Source of the DNA: an uncultured Desulfovibrio sp.
GTDB taxonomy: Bacteria; Desulfobacterota; Desulfovibrionia; Desulfovibrionales; Desulfovibrionaceae
DNA: 52,987 bases
Assembly (NCBI GenBank): GCA_910587035.1
Contig: CAJUMQ010000016.1
Location: 1 to 52,987 of the forward strand
Direction of reading: 5' to 3'
The notes under the pieces were generated by a model. It did not search any database, had not been told where the DNA came from, and saw only the letters and a program-made list of their open reading frames with translations. The position numbers were made by a program, and so were the translations under genes. Below, piece by piece: positions 42,666 to 50,941 of this stretch (positions are counted from its first letter, which is position 1; every line of letters starts with the position of its first letter).

Positions 42666-43880
42666 TCAGATCTTAAATCCCTGGAAAAGACGCACAACAT
42701 AATGCCGCCTCCAGATGAGCGTCACCAGGGCCAGAGCCAGATAGAGCCACGCATAGTAGTCATGCAGCCTTAGTGGATCGTGTGGCAGATTGAAAACTGC
42801 CTCCAGTTGCGCGTCATAAAGCGGACTGAGAAGTTGTGCCAGGAAAAGCACTAGCAAAATCCATGCCTCTTTTGAATTGAGTTTCAGGTTGGTGATAAGT
42901 GCAACCGCAAAAATGGATTGGGCAGCAGTGAGGAGAATCTCCTGAAACTGATGCGCATCGAGATTGATCGGCTGGGAGGCGGAGCCGGAGGAGACTGCAT
43001 AGACTCCGGGAATCATTCCCACCAGCAAGGTCCATTGATTGAGCTTGGAGGAGAGTAGGCTGCTCAGGGCAAGTGTGGCATTGCCGCGGAAGGCGAACAT
43101 CAGGGCGACTATGAACTCCGGCGCCTCGGAGGCTATGGGGGCCAGCCATTGCACAAGCAAAAACTCGTTTACACCCAGCAGCTTGCCGCTGGCCACCAGA
43201 TTTTCGCTGAACGGCTCAGCATTGAGCAATATGACAAGGGCCGAGAAGACAAATAAAAGGGTGGTTGCCCACAGTCTGGGTTTTCGGGGCAGGGCGGCCA
43301 GAACCTCCGCGGGCCCTTCGGGCTCCTCCTCGGCGCAGGGCCGGTGAATGATGATGCAGATGTACCAGATATATATGCCCAGAAAGACAGCGCCATCAAT
43401 TAATGTAAGCGAGCCCTTGAGGGGAATGAGCAGGGCATAGAGGGTGGCCATGGCCAAAAATAATATGTCCGTGCGCTTGTCTTCCGGCAGCTCTATGCCA
43501 TGGTGGTAGCGATGGGCGAAAATAATGGCGATGGCGGACCAGCCCACGCCTATGAGCAGCCTGTTGGCGCCGGTCATGTTGGCAATGGCGTAATGGGAGT
43601 AGGGACTGTCCGGCAATTGCCCGGCCATCCATGTGAAGTACATGTCAACGGCATATTCGGGCAGAACGGCGATAAAGGCCACCACAGCCACGGCCACAGC
43701 CTGGGGCATGTCATTCTGCGCCACCTCGCAGGCCCATGTCAGGAGAAAGGAGGCGCCAAGAATTGCGATGCCGCAGAGTGGTGCGACCAGAAGTGGGGAA
43801 ATGTCAGGGTGAAAGATGCCAAGATAAATGCCAGGCAAAGTGATAAGTATGGCAAATATATATGGAAGATAAGGGCGCAT
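42666..43880 (-). CDS. CaCA-family sodium/calcium exchanger-like protein
   Basis: The 404-residue inner-membrane protein has about ten hydrophobic segments in two halves. Each half carries an alpha repeat: VLPEYAVDMYFTWMAG with TGANRLLIG near residues 73-112, and ASEAPEFIVALMFAFRGNAT with LSSKLNQWTLLVG near 250-290. Acidic residues in these repeats (PEY, PEF) bind the exchanged ions. A charged cytoplasmic loop (CAEEEPEGPAEVLAALPRKP) separates the halves. The family exports calcium or other cations in exchange for sodium or protons. The gene starts the minus-strand run that continues into maf and the glycan island; 56 bases separate it from copy B of the DUF3298 pair. Confidence 0.85.
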   Translation of the reverse strand: MRPYLPYIFAILITLPGIYLGIFHPDISPLLVAPLCGIAILGASFLLTWACEVAQNDMPQAVAVAVVAFIAVLPEYAVDMYFTWMAGQLPDSPYSHYAIANMTGANRLLIGVGWSAIAIIFAHRYHHGIELPEDKRTDILFLAMATLYALLIPLKGSLTLIDGAVFLGIYIWYICIIIHRPCAEEEPEGPAEVLAALPRKPRLWATTLLFVFSALVILLNAEPFSENLVASGKLLGVNEFLLVQWLAPIASEAPEFIVALMFAFRGNATLALSSLLSSKLNQWTLLVGMIPGVYAVSSGSASQPINLDAHQFQEILLTAAQSIFAVALITNLKLNSKEAWILLVLFLAQLLSPLYDAQLEAVFNLPHDPLRLHDYYAWLYLALALVTLIWRRHYVVRLFQGFKI

Positions 43881-43998
43881 GGATGTTGCTATTCCTTGGT
43901 ATAACTGGTTAAACTGTGGCGCACAATAAACCGTGTTGACACCGGGGCATGGATATTGACATTTTTTTTAATGGCAGACAAGGGACAGGGCGGTGACG

Positions 43999-44475
43999 AT
44001 GGCGGACTGCAAGGAAAATCTGGTGCTGCGAAAGGCCGTGGCTGCGGATCGTGGCGCCATTGAGGGTATTGCCGAGGTGGCCTATTCAAAATATCTGCCC
44101 AGGATGGATCGCAAGCCATATCCAATGCTGGATGACTATGGCGCGCACATCCGGGCCGGCCATGCCCATGTGCTGGTGGAAAATAACGGCGCGGGCGTGG
44201 TTGGCTATGTGATTCTCATGCCCGGGGACGATGGCGACCTGCTGCTGGAGGGGATAGCCGTGCGGCCCGAATGCGCAGGCAGGGGATATGGCCGCAGACT
44301 GTTGGAATTTGCCGAGCAGTATGCCAGAAAATATGGCAGCAGGCACATCAGGCTATATACAAATGAGGCCATGTTTGAAAACCTCGCCCTGTATCCCCAT
44401 TTTGGCTACAGGGAGAGCCATCGGGCCCTGGATAATGGCTATCACCGCGTTTTTTATATAAAAGATGTGGATTGA
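43999..44475 (+). CDS. GNAT-family N-acetyltransferase
   Basis: The 158-residue protein has the GNAT acetyl-CoA loop in VRPECAGRGYGRRLLEFAEQ near residues 88-107 (Arg/Gln-x-x-Gly-x-Gly pattern). Before it comes strand LLLEGIAV, and after it IRLYTNEAMFENLALYPHFG, the usual end of the fold. The substrate is unknown; small GNATs act on amines or protein N-termini. ATG 43999 is preferred; a GTG lies 6 bases upstream. It is transcribed away from the cation-exchanger gene, alone, and ends in a terminator. Confidence 0.85.
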   Translation: MADCKENLVLRKAVAADRGAIEGIAEVAYSKYLPRMDRKPYPMLDDYGAHIRAGHAHVLVENNGAGVVGYVILMPGDDGDLLLEGIAVRPECAGRGYGRRLLEFAEQYARKYGSRHIRLYTNEAMFENLALYPHFGYRESHRALDNGYHRVFYIKDVD

Positions 44476-44476
44476 T

Positions 44477-44510
44477 AAAGCCGCCGGAGTGGGATTTCCG
44501 GCGGCTTTGC
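44477..44510. terminator. Bidirectional terminator between the GNAT and aldolase genes
   Basis: AAAGCCGCCGG (44477-44487) pairs with CCGGCGGCTTT (44498-44508). The genes converge here, and A and T tracts on both sides let it work for either strand. Confidence 0.75.
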
Positions 44511-44512
44511 CT

Positions 44513-45148
44513 TCAGTCAATGGGCTTTAATTGCGAAATCTCCTGCTCCGAGAGATATTTTATTCTGGAGCCGCTGCCCTTGAGCAGGAAAAACAGCCTG
44601 GCTGTCTCCTCCAGCTCCTCGGCCTTGTTTACGGCCTTCTCGAGACTCGCGCCGGTTGTCACCAGGCCATGATTGGCCAGAAGCAGGCATCTGGCCTTAG
44701 GCGCATAGCTTGCTATGGCGTCGAACAGAGCCTGGCTGCCAGGCTTGTGGTAGGGCACAAGGGGCAATGGCGCTATCTGCATCACATAGTATGGTGTAAA
44801 GGGTTTGATCACATTGTCCGGATCAAGCCCCTCGCAGCATGCCAATGCCGTGGCATGGGTGCTGTGCAGATGCACAATGGCGCCGCAATCCGGCCTTGCC
44901 TTGTATATGTTGAGATGAAAAGCGCACTCGCTGGATGGGCGGTCGCCATCCAGCAGCTCGCCGGACAGGTTTACATGGGACAGCCTTTCCGCCCTGAGCC
45001 GACCCAGGGATGAGCGGGTGGGAGTGGCTATAAATGTTCCATCCTCAAGTCTGGCAGACATGTTGCCGCCATTGCCAGAGGTCAGACCCCGTTCAAAAAG
45101 GGATGCCCCAAGCCTGACCATTTCCTCTCGCACTTCCTTTTCTGTCAC
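44513..45148 (-). CDS. otnC: Class II aldolase-family decarboxylase (OtnC-like)
   Basis: The 211-residue protein starts at GTG 45148, because GGAGG lies 7 bases upstream and the length then fits the family; a frame extension to 45262 has no such site. Motifs are LTSGNGGNMSARL, HLHSTHATAL (zinc His) and LLLANHGLVTTG (third His). OtnC converts 3-oxo-tetronate 4-phosphate to dihydroxyacetone phosphate and CO2. The kinase OtnK, which makes that substrate, is encoded divergently 276 bases away. The family also includes ribulose and fuculose phosphate aldolases; the neighbour OtnK decides for the tetronate route. Confidence 0.85.
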   Translation of the reverse strand: MTEKEVREEMVRLGASLFERGLTSGNGGNMSARLEDGTFIATPTRSSLGRLRAERLSHVNLSGELLDGDRPSSECAFHLNIYKARPDCGAIVHLHSTHATALACCEGLDPDNVIKPFTPYYVMQIAPLPLVPYHKPGSQALFDAIASYAPKARCLLLANHGLVTTGASLEKAVNKAEELEETARLFFLLKGSGSRIKYLSEQEISQLKPID

Positions 45149-45365
45149 TGTCCGCCTCCGTATTCTGACATGTTTCCCCAAAACCGCGTGAACAGGCCCT
45201 CTTGTTCTGGCGCCAAATTTTTCTGCGGTTGCCATGTTGTCCTGAACTTTTAAATAAACCACCAGATCGCGAATGTTGCAAGTTGTTTGCGCAACAATAT
45301 ATTTTTTTTGATGCTATTGCATTTGTCGGATAATTCAAATATTTTATAACCAATTCCATTTTATT

Positions 45366-45377
45366 GCGGTTAACCGC
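45366..45377. promoter_or_regulatory. Palindrome GCGGTTAACCGC in the otnC-otnK intergenic region
   Basis: A perfect 12-base palindrome 48 bases before otnK, followed after 4 bases by another GGTTAA. It is a good candidate operator for a regulator of the pathway. The rest of the 276-base gap is AT-rich and must hold promoters for both genes, but I cannot fix them. Confidence 0.5.
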
Positions 45378-45424
45378 CCATGGTTAATCTGTTGTGATGG
45401 CTCACAAATTTCGGAGACAGGATT

Positions 45425-46696
45425 ATGTTTTTGGGTGTGATTGCGGATGATTTTTCCGGCGCTACGGATATTGCCGGCTTTCTGGTCAATAATGGCATGC
45501 CAACCGTGCTGTTGAATGGAGTGCCCAACATGCCCATTGACCCGGAAGTCCAGGCAGTGGTTGTCTCTCTGAAGTCCCGGGCCTGTCCGGCCGCGGAGGC
45601 TGTTGACCTATGTCTGGGAGCCCTTGGCTATCTGCAAAAACTGGGGTGTTCCCGGTTCTTTTTTAAATACTGCTCAACCTTTGACAGCACCGCAAAGGGC
45701 AATATCGGCCCTGTGACCGATGCGCTGCTAAATGCCCTGGGGGAGAAATTCACAGTCATCTGCCCGGCTTTGCCAGTTAATGGCCGCACAGTGTATGATG
45801 GCTATCTGTTTGTCAATGGTGTGCCCCTCAATGAATCCAGCATGCGCAATCATCCCTTAAATCCAATGCGCGATGCCAATCTCATGCGTCTCATGGATGC
45901 GCAGGCCAGTGGCAAAACCGGAGATGTGCCGCTCCCTGACATTTTGCAGGGGGCCACGGCCATAGCCGCCAGTCTGGCAATGTTGCGGGAAAAGGGTTTC
46001 TCCTACGCAGTGCTGGATGCGGTGGTGGATGCCAATCTGGATGCCATTGCCCTGGCCCTTGAGGACATGAAGCTGGTGACAGGTGGTTCCGGTCTCGGTG
46101 GAGCCATGGCCCGGTTGTATTCCCAAAAAATGGGTGGAGGCCGGAGCGCAACGGCCCCTGGCGCTCCTGTGGGCGGCAAGCCGGTGCTTCTTTCCGGCTC
46201 ATGCTCCGAAATGACCAATAAACAGAATGCGGCATACCGCGCGGAAGCGCCATTTTACAGGGTGGACGTGGAAAAATGCCTGGCCGGCGCGGAAAAGTAC
46301 GCCAGAGAGATTGCGGATCAGATAATCAATGCCCCCGCGCAAAAATTGCCGCCACTGGTTTCGGCCACAGTCCCGCCGGCCGAGCTTTCCGCCATCCAGG
46401 AAAAATTTGGCGTTGACGCATCCAGAGCCGCCATTGAAGCCTTTTTTGGCAATCTCGCGGTATTTCTGCGGGCTGCCGGATATGATCACTTTATTGTGGC
46501 CGGAGGCGAGACATCAAGCATAGTCTGTCAGGCTCTAAAGGTGGACGGTTTTTACATAGGTCCGGAAATCGCCCCGGGCGTGCCATGGATCCGCGCCATC
46601 AACGCTCCTTTGTCCTTTGCGCTGAAATCCGGAAATTTTGGCGATGAGCGTTTCTTCTTCCGGGCCCTGGATCTGATACCAGCAAAAAATCGGTAG
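45425..46696 (+). CDS. otnK: Four-carbon acid sugar kinase OtnK (DUF1537)
   Basis: The 423-residue protein has the DUF1537 N-terminal motif MFLGVIADDFSGATDIAGFL, where the DDFSGATD loop is the substrate site, and FFKYCSTFDSTAKGNIG. The C-terminal nucleotide-binding half has VLLSGSCSEMTNKQ and FIVAGGETSSIVCQAL. The family phosphorylates 3-oxo-tetronate or related four-carbon acids with ATP. The pairing with OtnC is the known arrangement. It begins a plus-strand run followed by a dehydrogenase gene at 48 bases and the TRAP transporter. Whether the substrate is a threonate, an erythronate or a similar acid is not determined by sequence. Confidence 0.88.
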   Translation: MFLGVIADDFSGATDIAGFLVNNGMPTVLLNGVPNMPIDPEVQAVVVSLKSRACPAAEAVDLCLGALGYLQKLGCSRFFFKYCSTFDSTAKGNIGPVTDALLNALGEKFTVICPALPVNGRTVYDGYLFVNGVPLNESSMRNHPLNPMRDANLMRLMDAQASGKTGDVPLPDILQGATAIAASLAMLREKGFSYAVLDAVVDANLDAIALALEDMKLVTGGSGLGGAMARLYSQKMGGGRSATAPGAPVGGKPVLLSGSCSEMTNKQNAAYRAEAPFYRVDVEKCLAGAEKYAREIADQIINAPAQKLPPLVSATVPPAELSAIQEKFGVDASRAAIEAFFGNLAVFLRAAGYDHFIVAGGETSSIVCQALKVDGFYIGPEIAPGVPWIRAINAPLSFALKSGNFGDERFFFRALDLIPAKNR

Positions 46697-46744
46697 TTCA
46701 TATAAATATGTGAAGCCTGTTTCAGACAAACAAGGAGGACAGGG

Positions 46745-47767
46745 ATGAAAGCGGCAGTGGTTACGGGCAAAGAGGAAGTCACCATCAAAGATGTTGATAA
46801 ACCTGCCATTAAAGATGATGAGGTTCTGATTAAGGTCAGAACCGCCGGCGTATGCGGTTCGGATCTCCATCTCTTTCGTGGCACCCATGCCTTTCGCAAG
46901 CCCCCTGCGGTTCTTGGCCATGAGATTGCCGGAGACGTGGTGGAGATTGGCAAAAACGTGACAAAGGTCAAGGTGGGCGACAGGGTCACCGTGGAGCCAC
47001 ACATTGGCTGCGGCACATGCGAATTTTGCAAGCAGGGGCTTGTGAATATCTGCAACCACAAGGCTGCTCCCGGCACCCCCGCCTGGATTGGCACCTTTGT
47101 GGAATATTTCAATGCGCCTGAAAAAACGGTCTACAAACTTGCGGACAATGTCTCCTATGAGGAAGGCACCCTGGTGGAGCCCCTCGCGGTTGCCGTGCAT
47201 GCCCTGGCAAGGGCCACAGTGTCCTCCCATGACTGTCTGGTGATTTTTGGCGTTGGCACCATTGGCCTGATGTCCCTTGTTGTGGCGAGAGAGCTTGGCT
47301 ACAAGACGATAATCGCCACGGATATAGTGCCCTTCAACAGGGAGATGGCCATGAAATCCGGAGCCACAGTGGCCCTTGACCCACTTGTGGACGACGTGCG
47401 CGCCAAGGTCATGGAGCTCACTGGCGATCGTGGCGCCGATCTTGTGCTGGTTTGCGCCGGTGCGGACAACATTCTTACCCAGGCATCCGCCTGCACCAGA
47501 AAACGCGGCGAGATTGGCATAATCGCCATGATTACAAAGGAAATCCCCTTCTATTGCTATGACATGGTGTTCAAGGAACAGAGCATGTATGGCGCCATGA
47601 CCTATGAAACCCGTGATTTTGTGAAAGCATGGGAAATGATCAACAATGGCCTGGATCTCAAGCCTTTCATCACCCAGAAGCTGCCACTGGCCCAAACCCA
47701 GGAGGCGCTGGATATATTGAGCCAGAAAAAGGAAAATGTCGTCAAGGTCATAGTTGAGGTTTCCTAG
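46745..47767 (+). CDS. Zinc-dependent medium-chain dehydrogenase
   Basis: The 340-residue protein has the catalytic zinc ligands in GVCGSDLHLF (Cys) and GHEIAGDVVEIG (His). The structural zinc site has four Cys in CGTCEFCKQGLVNIC, and the NAD(H) loop is IFGVGTIGLMSLV. The family includes sorbitol and threonine dehydrogenases. In the usual tetronate pathway the oxidation is done by another enzyme (LtnD, a beta-hydroxyacid dehydrogenase), so this may take its place and make the 3-oxo acid or a precursor. It has AAGGAGGA before the ATG. It is co-oriented with otnK and the TRAP genes. Confidence 0.88.
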   Translation: MKAAVVTGKEEVTIKDVDKPAIKDDEVLIKVRTAGVCGSDLHLFRGTHAFRKPPAVLGHEIAGDVVEIGKNVTKVKVGDRVTVEPHIGCGTCEFCKQGLVNICNHKAAPGTPAWIGTFVEYFNAPEKTVYKLADNVSYEEGTLVEPLAVAVHALARATVSSHDCLVIFGVGTIGLMSLVVARELGYKTIIATDIVPFNREMAMKSGATVALDPLVDDVRAKVMELTGDRGADLVLVCAGADNILTQASACTRKRGEIGIIAMITKEIPFYCYDMVFKEQSMYGAMTYETRDFVKAWEMINNGLDLKPFITQKLPLAQTQEALDILSQKKENVVKVIVEVS

Positions 47768-47773
47768 GTGGCG

Positions 47774-47803
47774 GGATCGCGGGGCGCTTCCGGTCCGCGA
47801 TCC
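47774..47803 (+). other. Stem-loop upstream of dctP
   Basis: GGATCGCGG pairs perfectly with CCGCGATCC around a 12-base loop, just after the dehydrogenase stop. There is no T run, so it could protect or end the upstream mRNA only weakly; role unknown. Confidence 0.5.
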
Positions 47804-47867
47804 ATGGCCGTGTCTCCCTGCCTGGCAGAGGCAAAATATGCCGGTCCGGCTTTCGCAACAAATTTAA

Positions 47868-47881
47868 CCGTATATATACGG
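47868..47881. promoter_or_regulatory. Palindrome touching the dctP ribosome-binding site
   Basis: CCGTATATATACGG is a perfect 14-base palindrome that runs into the GGGGAGG ribosome-binding site of dctP. It may be an operator, or in RNA a small hairpin that limits ribosome access. Confidence 0.5.
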
Positions 47882-47895
47882 GGAGGATGTGCATA

Positions 47896-48900
47896 ATGAT
47901 TAATTTGTCCGGATTCGTATCCCGCGCGATGCTGTTTGGCGCAGCCATCATGATGAGCCTTGGCATGCTGGCCACCGCAAAGGCAGCCGACAAGCCTCTG
48001 GTGCTGAAACTTGGCCATATCCAGTCCGAAAACGACTTCTGGCACAAGGGCGCCCTCAAGTTCAAGGAGGAGCTGGAGAAACGCTCCAATGGCAACATCA
48101 CCCTCAACATTTATCCCAACTCCACCCTTGGCGGCGATCGCGATCTGGTGGAGGGCATGCAGATGGGCACAGTGGATTTCGGACTCATCGCAGGTGTGCT
48201 GGGCAACTTTGAGGATACTATCTCCCTCCTGGAACTTCCATATCTTTTTGATTCCCAGGAAGAGTTCAACAAGATCATTCACGGCCCCATAGGCCAGGAA
48301 ATTGCCGACAATGTGCGCAAAAAGTCTGGCGTGCGCATCCTCAACTGGTGGGATCGCGGGCCAAGGCAGACCACATCCAACAAGCCCATCAACAAGCTGG
48401 AGGACCTCAAGGGCCTGAAAATCCGTCTGCCGGAAATTCCCGCCATGGTCATCAGCTGGCGCGCCATGGGCGCAAATCCCACCCCCATGGCCTGGAGCGA
48501 GGTCTATACAGGCCTTGAGCAGAATGTGATTGAGGCGCAGGAAAATCCCATCCCCTTCATCTATGGCGGCCGCATTCACGAAGTCCAGAAGTATCTTGCC
48601 AATACCGACCACAAATACGAATATGTGACCATAGCCATGAGTGATTCCCGCTGGGACTCCCTCACTCCGGAGCAGCGCCAGATCATCATCGATGCCGCCG
48701 CTGCCGCAACTGCCTATGAAAACCAGCTTGTGCTGGACAAGACCAATGAGCTGCTGGAGACCATGAAGAAGGAAGGCCTGCAGGTGACAAATCCCGACAA
48801 GAAGGAACTTGCCAAGGCCGCCCGCAGCGTCCATGAGGAATACGCCAAGGGCGTTGACCTCGCTCTCTACAAGAGAATACAGAAAGAACTTGGCCGCTAA
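47896..48900 (+). CDS. dctP: TRAP transporter substrate-binding protein
   Basis: The 334-residue periplasmic protein begins with a signal peptide (MLFGAAIMMSLGMLATAKAA, cleavage after AKAA). Start ATG 47896 is 9 bases after GGGGAGG; the ATG at 47887 is too close to it. The DctP fold is shown by LKLGHIQSENDFWHKGALKF, YPNSTLGGDRDLVEGMQMGT, and LKGLKIRLPEIPAMVISWRA, which contains the Arg that binds the carboxylate of the ligand. The ligand is probably an organic acid used by OtnK/OtnC, since the genes are adjacent (inference). It is well ahead of dctQ, with a stem-loop in the gap that may keep DctP levels higher. Confidence 0.92.
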   Translation: MINLSGFVSRAMLFGAAIMMSLGMLATAKAADKPLVLKLGHIQSENDFWHKGALKFKEELEKRSNGNITLNIYPNSTLGGDRDLVEGMQMGTVDFGLIAGVLGNFEDTISLLELPYLFDSQEEFNKIIHGPIGQEIADNVRKKSGVRILNWWDRGPRQTTSNKPINKLEDLKGLKIRLPEIPAMVISWRAMGANPTPMAWSEVYTGLEQNVIEAQENPIPFIYGGRIHEVQKYLANTDHKYEYVTIAMSDSRWDSLTPEQRQIIIDAAAAATAYENQLVLDKTNELLETMKKEGLQVTNPDKKELAKAARSVHEEYAKGVDLALYKRIQKELGR

Positions 48901-48905
48901 AAATC

Positions 48906-48937
48906 AGGGGCGTCCCGGTTTCATCCGGGGCGCCCCT
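48906..48937 (+). terminator. Stem-loop after dctP (partial terminator or mRNA stabiliser)
   Basis: AGGGGCGTCCCGG (48906-48918) pairs with CCGGGGCGCCCCT (48925-48937), 13 bp with one G-U. No T run follows, so it probably stabilises the dctP mRNA or lowers readthrough into dctQM rather than stopping it. Confidence 0.6.
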
Positions 48938-49111
48938 AGAGGATGATTAATCGGAAAAGTTGACAAATTTTCAACCAGACGCGCTGGCGCACACGGGAAA
49001 AATGCCGTTTTTCCGCATGCTTTCGCGCGGGCGCCATGGGCGCCGGGCATTTTGAAAAAAATTTTTCAGGATGCTCCAACGTCTTGAACAAGCCGGTGAT
49101 GGAGATGAGAC

Positions 49112-49585
49112 GTGGAAAAACTGGACACATATCTGTATAATGCCGCGCGGGCTGTCTGCGGCCTTCTCATGGGTGGCATGCTGGTCATTATTTTCTCCCA
49201 GGTCGTGTCCCGCTATGTTTTTCAGCATTCCCTTACCTGGTCCGAGGAAATAGGCCGCTACATATTCGTGTGGATGACTTTTTTGGGCATGACTGTGGCA
49301 TACCGCGCCGGCTCCCATGTGGCCCTGGATATGCTCTGCAATGCCTTGTCCGGCATTTCCCGCAAAACTCTCGCGGCTGCCAATGACATACTTGTCATTA
49401 TTCTCTCTTCAGCCATCATGTACAGCGGCATAAAGCTGTTCTTTCTGGGCATGCGCCAAAAAAGCCCGGCCCTGAAAATACCCATGCAATGGGTTTACAT
49501 AATCATTCCTGTAAGTGGCGCCCTGCTTTTGTTCTTCGCCCTGCGCCTGTTCTGGCTGCGCCACAGGGAAAACAGCGAGGGATAA
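49112..49585 (+). CDS. dctQ: TRAP transporter small permease
   Basis: The 157-residue inner-membrane protein has four hydrophobic segments. The family motif SRYVFQHSLTWSEEIGRYIFVW is seen as SRYVFQHSLTW and SEEIGRYIFVW near residues 34-55, and YRAGSHVALDML follows. It starts at GTG 49112 with GGAGA upstream; no ATG is better placed. DctQ pairs with DctM to form the sodium-driven permease. The gap before it is 211 bases and holds several hairpins. The stop lies 3 bases before the dctM start. Confidence 0.88.
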   Translation: MEKLDTYLYNAARAVCGLLMGGMLVIIFSQVVSRYVFQHSLTWSEEIGRYIFVWMTFLGMTVAYRAGSHVALDMLCNALSGISRKTLAAANDILVIILSSAIMYSGIKLFFLGMRQKSPALKIPMQWVYIIIPVSGALLLFFALRLFWLRHRENSEG

Positions 49586-49588
49586 GAG

Positions 49589-50851
49589 ATGATCGGGAGC
49601 ATTCTTTTTTGCGGTTTTTTTCTCTTTCTGGTAATGGGTTTGCCGGTCGGTTTTGGACTGGCTCTGTCCTCCCTTGCCGCAGTGGAATACAGCAACTATC
49701 CCATTACTGTTTTTTGCCAGCGCATGTTCACAGCTGTGGATTCCTTTCCGCTGATGGCCATTCCCCTCTTCATGCTGGCTGGCTCATTGATGAGTCATGG
49801 CGGCATAACCAGGCGCATCATTGATTTCGCCCTGAGTTTTGTCGGCGGCGTGCGCGGGAGCCTGGGGCATGTTGTGGCCATAAGCGGCGTGATAATGGGC
49901 GGCATTTCCGGTTCCGGAGTGGCGGATGCCGCAGCCCTTGGCTCCGTCATGATTCCCGAAATGAAAAAGAGGAAATACAATATCGGCTTTTCTGCCGCAC
50001 TTGTGGCATGTTCCGGCAGCATTGGCCTGATTATCCCCCCCAGCATTGCCATAATCATCTATGGCGTAACCGCCCAGGCATCCATTGGCGATCTTTTTAT
50101 GGCTGCTGTGGTGCCTGGCGTGCTCATTGGCGCCGGTTTTCTGTGCTATTCCTACTGGTATGCCGCAAAAAACAACTATCCCTGCGAGGGCAAGGTCTCG
50201 GGCCGGGAGAGATGGCGCCGCTTCAAGGAGGCAGTCTGGGCCCTCATGATGCCCGTCATCATAGTCGGCGGCATAAGGGGTGGCATCTTTACAGCCACAG
50301 AAGGTGGCGCCGTCATCGCTGTTTATGCGCTGCTGGTCGGCATGTTCGTGTACCGCGAGATAACCATTGCCAAACTGCCTGCAATCTTTATGGAAGCGGC
50401 CACCAGCACAGCCATAATTGCCATGATCATAGCCGCAACCTCTCTTTTTGGCTGGTTGCTGGCAAGCGAGCAGATCCCCCAGCATATCACAAACGGGCTG
50501 CTGGCCATTACAGACAACAAGTTTTTGCTTCTGCTTTTGATCAACCTGCTGCTACTGGTTTTTGGGATGTTTATCGATAGCGCCCCGGCCATTATGCTGC
50601 TTGCCCCCATTCTGGTGCCGGTAATTGTAAAGCTCGGCATGAGTCCCATACAGTTTGGCCTGGTGATGGTCATCAACCTCACCATAGGTCTGCTTACACC
50701 ACCAGTTGGCACTGCCATGTATGTTGCCAGCAATATTTCCGGTGTGCCCATACTTAAGCTGAGCAGAAGCCTGATGCCCTTCTGGTGCATCATGTTTCTT
50801 GTGCTTGCCCTGGTTACATATTGGCCAGGTCTGACCATGTGGATAGTGTAA
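49589..50851 (+). CDS. dctM: TRAP transporter large permease
   Basis: The 420-residue protein is very hydrophobic, with about 11-12 membrane segments, and carries the DctM signatures: FPLMAIPLFMLAGSLMSHGG, GGISGSGVADAAALGSVMIP, LIIPPSIAIIIYGVTAQASI and GLLTPPVGTAMYVASN. These are the repeated transport regions that bind sodium. DctM carries out sodium-coupled uptake of the ligand passed on by DctP. It is the last gene of the run that starts with otnK, and a strong terminator follows at 50886. Length is normal. Confidence 0.93.
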   Translation: MIGSILFCGFFLFLVMGLPVGFGLALSSLAAVEYSNYPITVFCQRMFTAVDSFPLMAIPLFMLAGSLMSHGGITRRIIDFALSFVGGVRGSLGHVVAISGVIMGGISGSGVADAAALGSVMIPEMKKRKYNIGFSAALVACSGSIGLIIPPSIAIIIYGVTAQASIGDLFMAAVVPGVLIGAGFLCYSYWYAAKNNYPCEGKVSGRERWRRFKEAVWALMMPVIIVGGIRGGIFTATEGGAVIAVYALLVGMFVYREITIAKLPAIFMEAATSTAIIAMIIAATSLFGWLLASEQIPQHITNGLLAITDNKFLLLLLINLLLLVFGMFIDSAPAIMLLAPILVPVIVKLGMSPIQFGLVMVINLTIGLLTPPVGTAMYVASNISGVPILKLSRSLMPFWCIMFLVLALVTYWPGLTMWIV

Positions 50852-50885
50852 ACGGGCCTGAACCCGGGCACATCTGCGCCAATTG

Positions 50886-50928
50886 AAAAACCAGGGCCAA
50901 TGCAGACTTTGCAGGCCCTGGTTTTTTA
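50886..50928. terminator. Bidirectional terminator after dctM
   Basis: AAAAACCAGGGCC pairs with GGCCCTGGTTTTT around a 15-base loop, giving T runs on both strands. It can stop dctM (+) and the facing regulator gene (-). Confidence 0.85.
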
Positions 50929-50941
50929 TGGTCTTTTGCCT

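Noticed and set aside
46535..47695. Long minus-strand frame (386 codons) opposite otnK and the dehydrogenase
   Set aside because: It lies fully antisense to two well-supported genes; its composition is that of a shadow frame rich in His and Gly.
47764..48834. Minus-strand frame (356 codons) opposite dctP
   Set aside because: Shadow of dctP, no start signal, no recognisable motif.
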